From Blastocatellia bacterium (GTDB lineage: Bacteria; Acidobacteriota; Blastocatellia; Pyrinomonadales; Pyrinomonadaceae): DNA of 11,904 bases. The stretch is taken from NCBI GenBank assembly GCA_003487805.1, contig DNNE01000073.1:45288-57191 (forward strand), read 5' to 3'. The position numbers and the translations under genes are program-made. Below are positions 1 through 6,367 of this stretch, one piece after another; the first letter of the stretch is position 1, and the number at the start of each line of letters is the position of its first letter. The notes under the pieces are model-generated. The model did not search any database. It was not told the DNA's origin and was given only the letters and a program-made list of their open reading frames with translations.

Positions 1-348
1 ACGATGGACATCATCAAGCTGGCGGGCGGCGAGCCGGCAAACTTTCTTGATGTGGGTGGTGGCGCCTCGCAGGAGCGAGTCGAAGCTGCGTTTCGAATTC
101 TGCTGGCCGATCCTAATGTGCGCGCCGTGCTCATCAACATCTTCGGCGGCATCGTTCGTTGCGACATGGTCGCGCGCGGGGTTGTGGGTGCAGCGAACAA
201 TCTCGGCATAAGCGTTCCCGTCGTGGTGCGTCTGGAAGGAACCAATGTCGAAGAAGGCCAGCGCGTCATTCGCGAATCAGGATTGAATTTTACGGTCGCC
301 AGGGGAATGAAAGATGCGGCAGAGAAAGTGGTGGCTTTGGCGGGGTAA
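1..348 (+). CDS. sucC: Succinyl-CoA synthetase (ADP/GDP-forming) beta subunit, C-terminal part
   Basis: This is the 3' end of the ATP-grasp beta subunit of succinyl-CoA synthetase. The enzyme interconverts succinyl-CoA and succinate with formation of ATP or GTP in the TCA cycle, as an alpha/beta complex in the cytoplasm. The reading frame is open from base 1, so the first Met (base 4) is internal and the gene begins outside the window. About 115 of the usual ~390 residues are present. The segment matches the family's C-terminal CoA-ligase domain closely: GGEPANFLDVGGGAS near the edge, NIFGGIVRCD about 46 codons in, and VPVVVRLEG after it. The stop is TAA at 346-348. The alpha subunit gene sucD, which often follows directly, is not here; a DUF4160 remnant starts 6 nt downstream instead. 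Identification is very secure. Confidence 0.97.
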   Translation, partial: TMDIIKLAGGEPANFLDVGGGASQERVEAAFRILLADPNVRAVLINIFGGIVRCDMVARGVVGAANNLGISVPVVVRLEGTNVEEGQRVIRESGLNFTVARGMKDAAEKVVALAG

Positions 349-354
349 GGCCCT

Positions 355-613
355 ATGCCGATCATAAGCCGTTTCTTCGGGATCGTGATCTTTATGAACT
401 ATAATGATCACTAGCCGCCTCACTTCCACGCTCGATATCAGGATCAGGAAGTGACCGTTGACATCGAATCTGGCGTCGTTCAAGGCAGGGATGGCTCGAA
501 GAGAGTTGAGATTAGTGCTGGAATGGTCGGAACAACATCAAGAGGAGCTGTTGAATAATTGGTTTTCCGCGAGAGATCATAGACCGCTACAACAGATCAC
601 CCCATTAGGTTAA
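355..613 (+). pseudogene. DUF4160 protein gene, broken by a nonsense codon and a frameshift
   Basis: An ATG at 355, 6 nt after the sucC stop, begins MPIISRFFGIVIFMNYNDH, the typical N-terminus of DUF4160 proteins. TAG at 412-414 then interrupts the frame exactly one codon before PPHFHARYQ, the family's hallmark PPHFH segment. The frame continues to about 490. Beyond that the homologous C-terminal part (MARRELRLVLEW, then EQHQEELLNNW) lies in the +1 frame from 491 and ends at TAA 611-613. Removing one G from the GGG run at 488-490 would rejoin the frames and give about 85 codons, the normal family length. DUF4160 has no established biochemical function; it commonly lies beside DUF2442, as here, and the pair has been suggested to be toxin-antitoxin-like. 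Two lesions argue for real decay, although an assembly error could explain either one alone. The stretch looks more AT-rich than its flanks. Confidence 0.85.
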
Positions 614-618
614 TAGCC

Positions 619-873
619 ATGTTCCTAAACGTAACCAGAGTGAGCGAAGCGAAACCGTTTGAGTTGCTTCTAGAGTTCAGCGACGGAGTAGTAAAGCGAG
701 TTGATCTAGGCAGCGAACTTCACGGCGAAGTATTTGAACCTTTGAAGCAAGCCGAATTCTTTAGCAGGGCTTACCTCAACCGCGAGACCGGAACGGTCGA
801 ATGGCCCAATGGCGCAGACTTCGCTCCTGAGTTTTTGTACGAGATTGGTAAGGAAATTAAGCAGGTTGCCTAA
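619..873 (+). CDS. DUF2442 domain-containing protein
   Basis: This is an 84-residue cytoplasmic protein covering essentially the whole DUF2442 domain. An early beta-strand pattern (ELLLEFSDGVVKRVDL, residues 15-30) is followed by the conserved C-terminal block WPNGADFAPEFLY at 62-74. The ATG at 619 lies 5 nt after the stop of the DUF4160 remnant, with a weak AGG about 10 nt upstream, so translational coupling is plausible. DUF2442 proteins frequently form a two-gene unit with DUF4160; the function is not established, and a regulatory or antitoxin-like role is only a proposal. Here it looks intact while its partner is broken, as expected if the partner was lost first. Base composition looks lower in GC than sucC, consistent with acquisition. 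Family assignment is secure; function is unknown. Confidence 0.88.
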   Translation: MFLNVTRVSEAKPFELLLEFSDGVVKRVDLGSELHGEVFEPLKQAEFFSRAYLNRETGTVEWPNGADFAPEFLYEIGKEIKQVA

Positions 874-876
874 ATC

Positions 877-1368
877 ATGACTCGGCGCGGCACCATCCGC
901 TACGTAATTGCGGTCTGCCGCTTCGGTCTCGCCGCGCTTTTCCTTTTCACGGCCGGGGCCAAGCTTTGGATCCTGCAAAAGTTCGTCGGCAACGTCGCCG
1001 AACTCCTCAGCTCTTCAAACATCAACTACGAACGCTGGCAATGGCCGGTCACCATCGCCGTGATTGCAGCAGAGATACTGGCTGCGATCCTTTTGATCGT
1101 TCCGCGCACCGTTCGCTTAGGGGCGCTCTTGTCGGCCTTGCTTCTGATCGGATTCAGCGCCTTCGCTCTTTATTATGTTTACGTCCTACACGGGGAGCCG
1201 CTTGAGTGCGGTTGTTTCGGAAACATAATCGGCAGTCAGTTGGGAATTAAGACCGCGTTGAGAAATCTCGTGTTGTTGATTCCGGTCGTGATTGTCTTCT
1301 TCGGGCCGAAAGCATCAGCCACAAAAAAGCACAAAAGGCACAGAAGGAATTCCAGTCTGAAGAAGTAA
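877..1368 (+). CDS. MauE/DoxX-like redox-associated membrane protein
   Basis: This is a 163-residue integral membrane protein. Four hydrophobic segments are visible at about residues 8-28, 55-76, 79-104 and 125-143. A conserved CGCFG motif (Cys111, Cys113) sits in the loop before the last helix. This layout fits the MauE/DoxX-like superfamily, whose MauE branch supports maturation of disulfide-containing methylamine dehydrogenase; related proteins are annotated as redox-associated. The substrate here is unknown, and no mau genes or thioredoxin-like partner are visible. It starts 3 nt after the DUF2442 stop, so the two are probably co-transcribed. The last ~17 residues form a very basic tail (SATKKHKRHRR at 147-157) that falls exactly on one arm of an imperfect inverted repeat. 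The tail probably reflects repeat insertion, not domain sequence. MauE itself is a family-level guess. Confidence 0.78.
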   Translation: MTRRGTIRYVIAVCRFGLAALFLFTAGAKLWILQKFVGNVAELLSSSNINYERWQWPVTIAVIAAEILAAILLIVPRTVRLGALLSALLLIGFSAFALYYVYVLHGEPLECGCFGNIIGSQLGIKTALRNLVLLIPVVIVFFGPKASATKKHKRHRRNSSLKK

Positions 1369-1538
1369 TTATATTGCGAGGCGCCTTATGTTGAGATCCG
1401 CCCAAACCAAGTAAGACAATCCACGAATCCACACGAAAACTTTCGTGACGTTTCGTGGATCGTTCTTGATCAGAGGTAGACAACACGAGACTAAGATGAG
1501 GCACGACCCTTTTGTGCTTCTTGTGCCTTTTCGTGGCT
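1317..1538. repeat. Composite inverted-repeat element at the MauE/M48 convergent junction
   Basis: The arms 1317-1347 and 1508-1538 are inverted copies matching at 26 of 31 positions, built from CACAAAAGG-like units. Between them lies a second palindrome: ATCCACGAA at 1419-1427 pairs with TTCGTGGAT at 1452-1460, with a nested CACGAA/TTCGTG stem at 1432-1437 and 1442-1447. The left arm is inside the 3' end of the membrane-protein gene; the right arm lies 8 nt beyond the stop of the M48 gene. No transposase is present and no target-site duplication is obvious. It resembles the short dispersed palindromic repeats seen in intergenic DNA of many environmental bacteria. A role as a transcript-end structure for both convergent genes is possible, but no T-run follows the inner hairpin. 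Confidence 0.7.
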
Positions 1539-1546
1539 AAGTTTCG

Positions 1547-2383
1547 TCATCTTCTTTTCATCCGTGCAATCTCGTATCTCGTATTCTCGATCCGTTCCTG
1601 CGCGTCCGGATGATCTGAGAACAGCGAACCCAGCAGGTCTGAATCCCGCTCCTGGATACGCAGAAGTTTCTGAAAGATCGTGATCATTCCCTGGGGATCG
1701 AGACCGGCGCCGGGCATCGTCCGCACGCCCAGAAAATCTGCCTCGCGTTCCTCGTCGCGCGAATGGATGGTCAACATTCCCGCGCCCACAATTTGTCCCA
1801 GGCTCACTCCCAGGTCGTGCGCGATGCTGCCCGCAACTCCGGTCAGATTGCCTAACGAGTTCGCAATGTCGTCGTACTCTTTCGATTTCTTGAGCGTCTG
1901 CAAACTGTGACGCGCCACGAGGTGTCCCACCTCATGACAAAGCACCGCGCCAAGTTCGTTGTCGTTCGCGAGTCGCAGCAACGCCGTCGTGACATACACA
2001 TGACCGCCGGGAATTGAGAATCCGTTTATCTCGCGGCCCTGAATCACGTGAAACTTGTAAACCAGACTGGGGCGCAGACTCGCGCGCGCACAACGTTGAC
2101 CGATCCGGTCGACTCGATCCAGACCAACATCGGTCAAGTTGTACTTCTTCGTCACCTCGCGATGCAGTTGCGCGCCGAGCTTGATCTCGTCACGCTCGTT
2201 CAATAATCCCGCATTGGAATAACGCACGTTGCGAAAATCAGAATAAGGGTCGTCGTATTGGGGAACGGCGGCCACGCCATTCGCGGTCGTCCGCGTCGCG
2301 AGCAATTCTGGCGCAGCCACGGCACTGATGATGATGACGAGAAGTAAACGGATTAATTTCGAATGGAGGTTTGAGCGATTCAT
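1547..2383 (-). CDS. Secreted M48-family zinc metalloprotease
   Basis: This is a 278-residue protein with an N-terminal signal or membrane segment (hydrophobic core about residues 11-28, possible cleavage after LLA). It has the M48 catalytic motif HEVGH at 150-154, where His150 and His154 bind zinc and Glu151 is the general base. The third ligand motif is ExxAD with Glu212 (SRDEEREAD). A C-terminal SDHPDAQERI block (256-265) matches the regulatory/substrate-groove His-Pro region of BepA- and Oma1-like peptidases. It probably works in the periplasm or cell envelope on misfolded or lipoprotein substrates, by analogy with BepA/LoiP. No TPR domain follows, so it is the compact form. The ATG at 2381-2383 has no clear Shine-Dalgarno sequence. 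It is divergent from the beta-CASP gene; a TATGAT at 2414-2419 could be its -10 box, but no good -35 was seen. Confidence 0.9.
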   Translation of the reverse strand: MNRSNLHSKLIRLLLVIIISAVAAPELLATRTTANGVAAVPQYDDPYSDFRNVRYSNAGLLNERDEIKLGAQLHREVTKKYNLTDVGLDRVDRIGQRCARASLRPSLVYKFHVIQGREINGFSIPGGHVYVTTALLRLANDNELGAVLCHEVGHLVARHSLQTLKKSKEYDDIANSLGNLTGVAGSIAHDLGVSLGQIVGAGMLTIHSRDEEREADFLGVRTMPGAGLDPQGMITIFQKLLRIQERDSDLLGSLFSDHPDAQERIENTRYEIARMKRR

Positions 2384-2514
2384 TGATTCTGTTCAGAGAC
2401 CTTTCGGATCGCAATCATAAGCGAGGTTGCCAAACGTGAAAAGGCAAGCGTGCTACGCAAAGAGTGATATTAACGAACTTCTCTCAGGACGGACAATCCG
2501 ATAACATTGCGCGC

Positions 2515-3909
2515 ATGTCGACATTAGCATTCTGGGGCGCTGCCGGAACCGTCACCGGCTCAAAATACCTGATCGAATCAGATCGCGCGCGGGTACTGGT
2601 TGATTGTGGCTTGTTTCAGGGCGGCCACGATCTGCGCGATCGCAATTGGCAGGAACCGCCTTTCAATGCTGCTTCCGTCAACGCTTGTATCATCACGCAT
2701 GCGCACATCGATCACACAGGGTACCTGCCGCGCTTCGTCAACCATGGATTTCGCGGCCCCATATATTGTTCGGCGGGCACGGCTGATCTGATGAAGATTC
2801 TGCTGCCGGATTCAGCCCGACTGCAGGAGGAAGAAGCTGACTATCGTAACCGGCACAAGATAACCAAGCACCTGCCGGCGCTGCCGCTCTACACTGAACA
2901 AGATGCACGTGAGGCGCTGAAACTATTGCAAGTCGTACCGAACACAGGCGCGCCGGTGCGGATTGTAAAGAGTATCGAAGCGGAGTTTCGGATCGCCGGC
3001 CACATCCTTGGTTCAAGCCAGGTCCTGGTTCACATCGACGATAAAGACGAATCGCGTAGTGTGCTTTTCTCGGGTGACCTGGGGAAATATGATCAACCGA
3101 TCATTCGCGATCCGGTCGCGCCGCCGGCAGCTGATTACCTGGTGATTGAATCGACGTATGGCGATCGCCTGCATGACATCGAAGAACCAAAAGACGCGCT
3201 CGAGCGGATCATTAAGGACGCAGCCGCTCGAGGCGGCGCCGTCTTAATTCCTGCGTTCGCCGTCGGTCGCGCCCAGGAAATTCTTTACTTCATTCGCGAG
3301 CTGGAAGAGGAAAAGCGAATTCCTGTCTTGCCCGTGTGTCTTGATTCGCCGATGGCTGCCGCTGCGACGCAGGCGTACGCGCGCCGCACTGAAGAGCACG
3401 ACGCAGAATTTGCCGATGCATTAAAAACCACACCGACGCCGCTCCGCACCCATTCCATGCTGGCGTGCAGCACGCGCGATGAGTCGAAGCGCGTCAATGG
3501 GATGCAAGGCGCGCGCATCATCGTCGCCGCGTCGGGAATGATGAACGGAGGGCGCGTCCTGCATCACGCTCTGAGGCTGCTGCCGGATGAGAATGCGACA
3601 GTTGTGTTCGTCGGCTATCAGGCTGGGGGCACATTAGGCCGACGAGTTGCCGATGGCGAGAAGCAGGTCAAGGTTCTGGGTCAATGGGTTCCCGTAAAGT
3701 GCCGGATTGAAAAAATTGGCGGCTTCTCAGCACACGCGGATTGGAAGGAAGCTGTGCGCTGGTTGGAAGGCATGCCGTCGCCGCCGCGTCGCGTTTTCGT
3801 CACCCACGGCGAGCCGGACGCGGCGCAAGCCATGGCCGCACACATTCGCGATCGGTTTGGCTGGACTGTTGAAGTACCGCAGTACGGTGAGCGGTTTGAG
3901 TTGAGTTGA
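2515..3909 (+). CDS. Beta-CASP metallo-beta-lactamase-fold RNA hydrolase
   Basis: A 464-residue cytoplasmic protein of the metallo-beta-lactamase/beta-CASP family (CPSF73/YSH1-like), whose members cut RNA by a two-zinc mechanism. Visible motifs are HAHIDH at 62-67 (motif 2), AGHILGS with His163 (motif 3) and SGDLG with Asp188 (motif 4). The inserted beta-CASP domain lies around 210-380. The C-terminal RMMBL part has GGFSAHAD (His407) and VTHGEP (His431), giving a complete set of metal and catalytic positions. I chose the ATG at 2515 because MSTLAFWGAAGTVTGSKYL is the usual family N-terminus. A GTG at 2464 would add 17 unfamiliar residues. No strong Shine-Dalgarno precedes either start. It is likely a single-gene transcript divergent from the protease. 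Substrate RNA is unknown; bacterial members are usually annotated as RNA-specific MBL hydrolases. Confidence 0.93.
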   Translation: MSTLAFWGAAGTVTGSKYLIESDRARVLVDCGLFQGGHDLRDRNWQEPPFNAASVNACIITHAHIDHTGYLPRFVNHGFRGPIYCSAGTADLMKILLPDSARLQEEEADYRNRHKITKHLPALPLYTEQDAREALKLLQVVPNTGAPVRIVKSIEAEFRIAGHILGSSQVLVHIDDKDESRSVLFSGDLGKYDQPIIRDPVAPPAADYLVIESTYGDRLHDIEEPKDALERIIKDAAARGGAVLIPAFAVGRAQEILYFIRELEEEKRIPVLPVCLDSPMAAAATQAYARRTEEHDAEFADALKTTPTPLRTHSMLACSTRDESKRVNGMQGARIIVAASGMMNGGRVLHHALRLLPDENATVVFVGYQAGGTLGRRVADGEKQVKVLGQWVPVKCRIEKIGGFSAHADWKEAVRWLEGMPSPPRRVFVTHGEPDAAQAMAAHIRDRFGWTVEVPQYGERFELS

Positions 3910-3918
3910 AGATTGACA

Positions 3919-4069
3919 GGAACTCTAAAGAGCGAAAGTTCCGACCCTTTGGAGAGGGTGAGGGTGCTCCGTCTTGTGGGCTTCGTGTGGATTGGTTTTG
4001 GTGTTCGTGTTTATTCGTGGTGAGCTTTGCAGATGGATGGACGAGAACCAAACCACGAAACCACACGAA
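3919..4069. repeat. Nested palindromic repeats at the beta-CASP/holB convergent junction
   Basis: The 217-nt spacer between the two converging genes holds several inverted repeats. GGAACT at 3919-3924 pairs with AGTTCC at 3937-3942. Further on, TTCGTGTGG at 3982-3990 pairs with CCACACGAA at 4061-4069, and inside it TTCGTGGT at 4014-4021 pairs with ACCACGAA at 4052-4059, so the two can stack as one long hairpin. The right arm, CCACGAAACCACACGAA (4053-4069), matches 16 of 17 bases with 1421-1437 in the other convergent junction, so both belong to one dispersed family. A purine-rich GGAGAGGGTGAGGGT at 3951-3965 lies between the two sets. No gene is supported in this spacer. Confidence 0.68.
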
Positions 4070-4126
4070 CCAGGAATCACCAAATGGCACAAAGAGTCAG
4101 CTGATGATTCAAGTATGTTATTACCC

Positions 4127-5167
4127 TCACGCAGCGGCCATTCTCATCAGCAGAGCATCGCTGGCAATCTTCTTGTTGATGTTCACTTCAAGCGTGCCGC
4201 GCAGTTCCTCGATCTCGGATAACCATGACGCAGCCTTCTGGCTGTTGAGTTCGGCGGCAATCTTTCCCAGATCGTTAACGAGATCGCTGTTGACGATTGT
4301 TTCCGCCGGCCGTCCGAGGTGAAGTGCCCACGCATCACGAATCAGAGCTTCGAGCACGGCCAGACTTTCTTCGTAATCCGCGCGATCGCTCGCTGCGCCG
4401 AGCCCTTCCGCTGAACGGAGGAGTTGAACTCGATTGCCCGTGATCGTCAGCGCCTTCAAAATGGCGAGCATCGCTTCGCGGCGCTCACGATAATCATCCA
4501 GGTCTGAAGCACACGCGCGACCAAAGCTCCCCTGCGACGTACGAGCGAGCAAGGCTGCGTCCGTGGCAGAGATTGCTTTTTCCTCGATAAGAAATTTTTC
4601 GATCTGCTCTGCGGCCACCGGCGCGAATCTAATCACCTGACACCGTGAACGAATTGTAGCGAGCAACGCGGTGGGATTCGTCGTGGTCAGAATCAGATGA
4701 GTCGTGGGCTGCGGCTCTTCGAGCGTCTTCAACAACGCCGCGGACGCCGAGTCGTTCATATACTCGGCGTCCTCGACGATGAACACCCGCGCGGCGCCTT
4801 CGAACGGCCTAAAGTTGGCTTCCCCCTCAAGTTCGCGCATTGGTTTGACGCGAATGATCTGCTTGTAAGGCCGAACCATTGCCACGTCTCCGTGCTCGCT
4901 CCAAATCATTCGCTCATTGTTGTCCTTAGCGTCGCTGAACGGCGGAAAAATTGAGTTCTCGATCCTTCTGCACGACGAGCATTCGTCGCACGCTTCAACG
5001 CCGACCCGATTGCGGCAGTTCAGGGCTTTGGCTAATTCGAGCGCGAAGAGCTTCTTGCCGATGCCTGCTTCGCCGGTGAAGAGAAGCGAGCCGGGCATGC
5101 GGCCGCTGGCGAGCAAGTGACGCAGCGCGTCTTTGACTTCTTCATTACCGATGAGACGTGAAAACAT
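4127..5167 (-). CDS. holB: DNA polymerase III subunit delta' (clamp loader)
   Basis: This 346-residue AAA+ clamp-loader subunit opens and loads the beta sliding clamp together with delta and gamma/tau. Residues 32-39 form a P-loop-like GEAGIGKK, with Lys in place of the usual Ser/Thr. A four-cysteine zinc module follows (Cys51, Cys60, Cys63, Cys66; spacing C-x8-C-x2-C-x2-C). A Walker B-like IVEDAE lies at 131-136, LLKTLEEP at 145-152, and the sensor/arginine-finger region SRC at 174-176. About 18 extra residues after the zinc module (around 72-90) lengthen the usual loop. The C-terminal ~100 residues are the helical collar. It is the last gene of the hfq-tmk-holB run, 52 nt after tmk, with short tandem repeats in that gap. 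Assignment is firm; dnaX encodes a longer protein with a Walker A serine or threonine. Confidence 0.94.
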   Translation of the reverse strand: MFSRLIGNEEVKDALRHLLASGRMPGSLLFTGEAGIGKKLFALELAKALNCRNRVGVEACDECSSCRRIENSIFPPFSDAKDNNERMIWSEHGDVAMVRPYKQIIRVKPMRELEGEANFRPFEGAARVFIVEDAEYMNDSASAALLKTLEEPQPTTHLILTTTNPTALLATIRSRCQVIRFAPVAAEQIEKFLIEEKAISATDAALLARTSQGSFGRACASDLDDYRERREAMLAILKALTITGNRVQLLRSAEGLGAASDRADYEESLAVLEALIRDAWALHLGRPAETIVNSDLVNDLGKIAAELNSQKAASWLSEIEELRGTLEVNINKKIASDALLMRMAAA

Positions 5168-5174
5168 GATGTGA

Positions 5175-5208
5175 TAAGAGCTAAGAGCTAAGGGCGAAGA
5201 GCTAAGAG
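5175..5208. repeat. Short tandem repeat of AAGAGCT units between tmk and holB
   Basis: TAAGAGCTAAGAGCTAAG at 5175-5192 and GAAGAGCTAAGAG at 5196-5208 are copies of a 7-bp unit (AAGAGCT) with a small interruption. They fill most of the 52-nt spacer just upstream of the holB start on the minus strand. Simple repeats of this kind vary in copy number by slippage, so holB leader length may differ between strains. Confidence 0.75.
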
Positions 5209-5219
5209 TTCAAGCGCGT

Positions 5220-5900
5220 TCACGTTCTGGGCACTCTGGTCCTGGCCCTTCTCTCTTCGCCAAGAAGCCCCCGCTCCTCCAAAAAAGGAATTACGATGTC
5301 CATGACCAGCGCGTGAGTTTCCTGCGCCGAACCGCGCGCGTCGATTACCTGCACGCGTTTCGGATCTGTCTGGGCGATTTCTAAATAGGCTTGCCGCACC
5401 CGCTCATGAAATTCGACATTTTCGCTGTCGAGCCTATCTGTATTCTTGGCAGCGACGCGCCGTCTGGTTCGCACTGTCGAGTCGGCGACTGACAAATTGA
5501 ACAAAAGCGTCAGGTCAGGTGTCAGCCCCTCTGTCGCCAACTGCACAATCTCGCTAATTAATTCTGGTTTGAAGCCTCGTCCGGATCCCTGATAGGCGAC
5601 TGTCGCATCCGCATAACGATCCGACATCACAATTTTATTCTCTGCCAACGAGGGCCGCAGCACTGTCCGCACGTGCTGCGCACGATCAGCCGCAAATACC
5701 AGTAATTCCGCAAGCGGGTCCACCTGGCCCTGCACGTCGAGTAAGGCCGCGCGCAATTTTTGACCCAGCGTCGTGCCTCCCGGTTCGCGTGTAGTCAACA
5801 CATCCAGGCCACGCACGCGCAATTCGCTGGCGAGCAGACGCAGTTGTGTCGACTTTCCGCACCCGTCGATTCCTTCAAAGGTAATAAAAACGCCGGCCAT
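5220..5900 (-). CDS. tmk: Thymidylate kinase
   Basis: This 226-residue cytoplasmic enzyme phosphorylates dTMP to dTDP with ATP, an essential step in dTTP synthesis. Its Walker A loop is GIDGCGKST at 10-18. It also has the dTMP-site segment REPGGT at 38-43, the DR(Y/H) motif SDRY at 93-96 followed by ADATVAYQG, and a lid region around 146-158 rich in Arg (RRRVAAKNTDRLD). The C-terminal tail beyond about 210 is Arg-rich and longer than in the shortest family members. The ATG at 5898-5900 lies 27 nt after the hfq stop, with only a poor Shine-Dalgarno (GAGAAG, far upstream). Its position between hfq and holB suggests co-transcription with both; tmk-holB is a common replication-linked pair. Confidence 0.96.
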   Translation of the reverse strand: MAGVFITFEGIDGCGKSTQLRLLASELRVRGLDVLTTREPGGTTLGQKLRAALLDVQGQVDPLAELLVFAADRAQHVRTVLRPSLAENKIVMSDRYADATVAYQGSGRGFKPELISEIVQLATEGLTPDLTLLFNLSVADSTVRTRRRVAAKNTDRLDSENVEFHERVRQAYLEIAQTDPKRVQVIDARGSAQETHALVMDIVIPFLEERGLLGEERRARTRVPRT

Positions 5901-5927
5901 TTTTTGGGGTTGAACTTCTCGGGGCTG

Positions 5928-6221
5928 CTATGCCGCAGGCGGTTCGTGAGTTTGATCCGATGGATTGTCCGGTTGGATCGATGAATGCCGCAGCTCGCCC
6001 GTCGAGCGTCGCGACTGTGAGATGGTCGAGATAGCGTGTTTGAAAATCAATTGATCCTGCGCGCCGGTTTCCAGCAGCAACGAAAACTTGTCGAAGCTCT
6101 TGATGCGACCCAGCAGTTTCGCGCCGTTGACCAGATAGATTGTCACGGTGGTTTTCTCGCGGCGCGCGAGATTCAGAAAACCATCTTGAATATTTTGTGG
6201 TGCTGCTTTTGAGTCTACCAA
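5928..6221 (-). CDS. hfq: RNA chaperone Hfq
   Basis: This 97-residue Sm-like protein would assemble as a hexamer that pairs small RNAs with mRNAs. The Sm core runs from about residue 11 to 70. Gln12 and Asp13 correspond to the proximal-face Gln/Asp of E. coli Hfq. Arg20-Arg21-Glu22 keeps the rim patch, YLVNG is at 29-33 and SFDKF at 42-46. The Sm2 motif is FKHAIST at 60-66, with Phe in place of the usual Tyr. A polar, disordered-looking tail of about 27 residues follows. The start is TTG at 6219-6221, chosen because it is preceded 6 nt upstream by GAGGA and because the homology begins soon after it; no ATG or GTG competes. It lies downstream of miaA as in many bacteria, but behind a 456-nt spacer, with its own promoter. 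Confidence 0.94.
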   Translation of the reverse strand: MVDSKAAPQNIQDGFLNLARREKTTVTIYLVNGAKLLGRIKSFDKFSLLLETGAQDQLIFKHAISTISQSRRSTGELRHSSIQPDNPSDQTHEPPAA

Positions 6222-6224
6222 ACG

Positions 6225-6239
6225 ATGTCCTCGATCCTC
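6225..6239 (-). promoter_or_regulatory. Ribosome binding site deciding the TTG start of hfq
   Basis: Read on the minus strand, a GAGGA motif lies 6 nt before the TTG codon at 6219-6221 (a second GAGGA lies further upstream). It is one of the few clear Shine-Dalgarno sequences in the window and is the main reason for accepting the rare start codon. Confidence 0.6.
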
Positions 6240-6262
6240 GTACTGCTAAACAGGCGCCTCAG

Positions 6263-6289
6263 ATTATAACAGCGAGTCAAAGCTTACAA
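6263..6289 (-). promoter_or_regulatory. Probable sigma70-type promoter of hfq-tmk-holB
   Basis: On the minus strand a perfect TATAAT (+ strand 6263-6268) is preceded by TG and one base, making an extended -10 element. A -35-like TTGTAA lies at + strand 6284-6289, with a 15-nt spacer that is short but tolerated with an extended -10. The start of transcription would be near 6256, giving a leader of about 35 nt that ends in the GAGGA ribosome site ahead of the TTG start of hfq. Prediction from sequence only. Confidence 0.6.
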
Positions 6290-6367
6290 GAGTTTTCTGC
6301 GGTTGGTAGAGCGCCGTTCGTGGGTTGCTGTTGCGCGTGATAACAAAACAAGCTGGCGGAACACCGG

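Noticed and set aside
1419..1460. The inner hairpin as an intrinsic terminator for the membrane-protein and M48 genes
   Set aside because: No T-run follows the stem on either strand and the stem is not GC-rich, so the classical terminator call is not supported.
2464..2514. GTG start 17 codons upstream for the beta-CASP gene
   Set aside because: The extra residues do not resemble the family N-terminus, whereas ATG 2515 begins exactly where the family's conserved MxxLxFxGAAGTVTGS pattern does. No ribosome site supports the upstream start.
3906..4322. A 138-codon plus-strand open frame across the beta-CASP/holB junction
   Set aside because: Its first half is made of the palindromic repeats and its second half is antisense to holB; no domain or ribosome site is visible.
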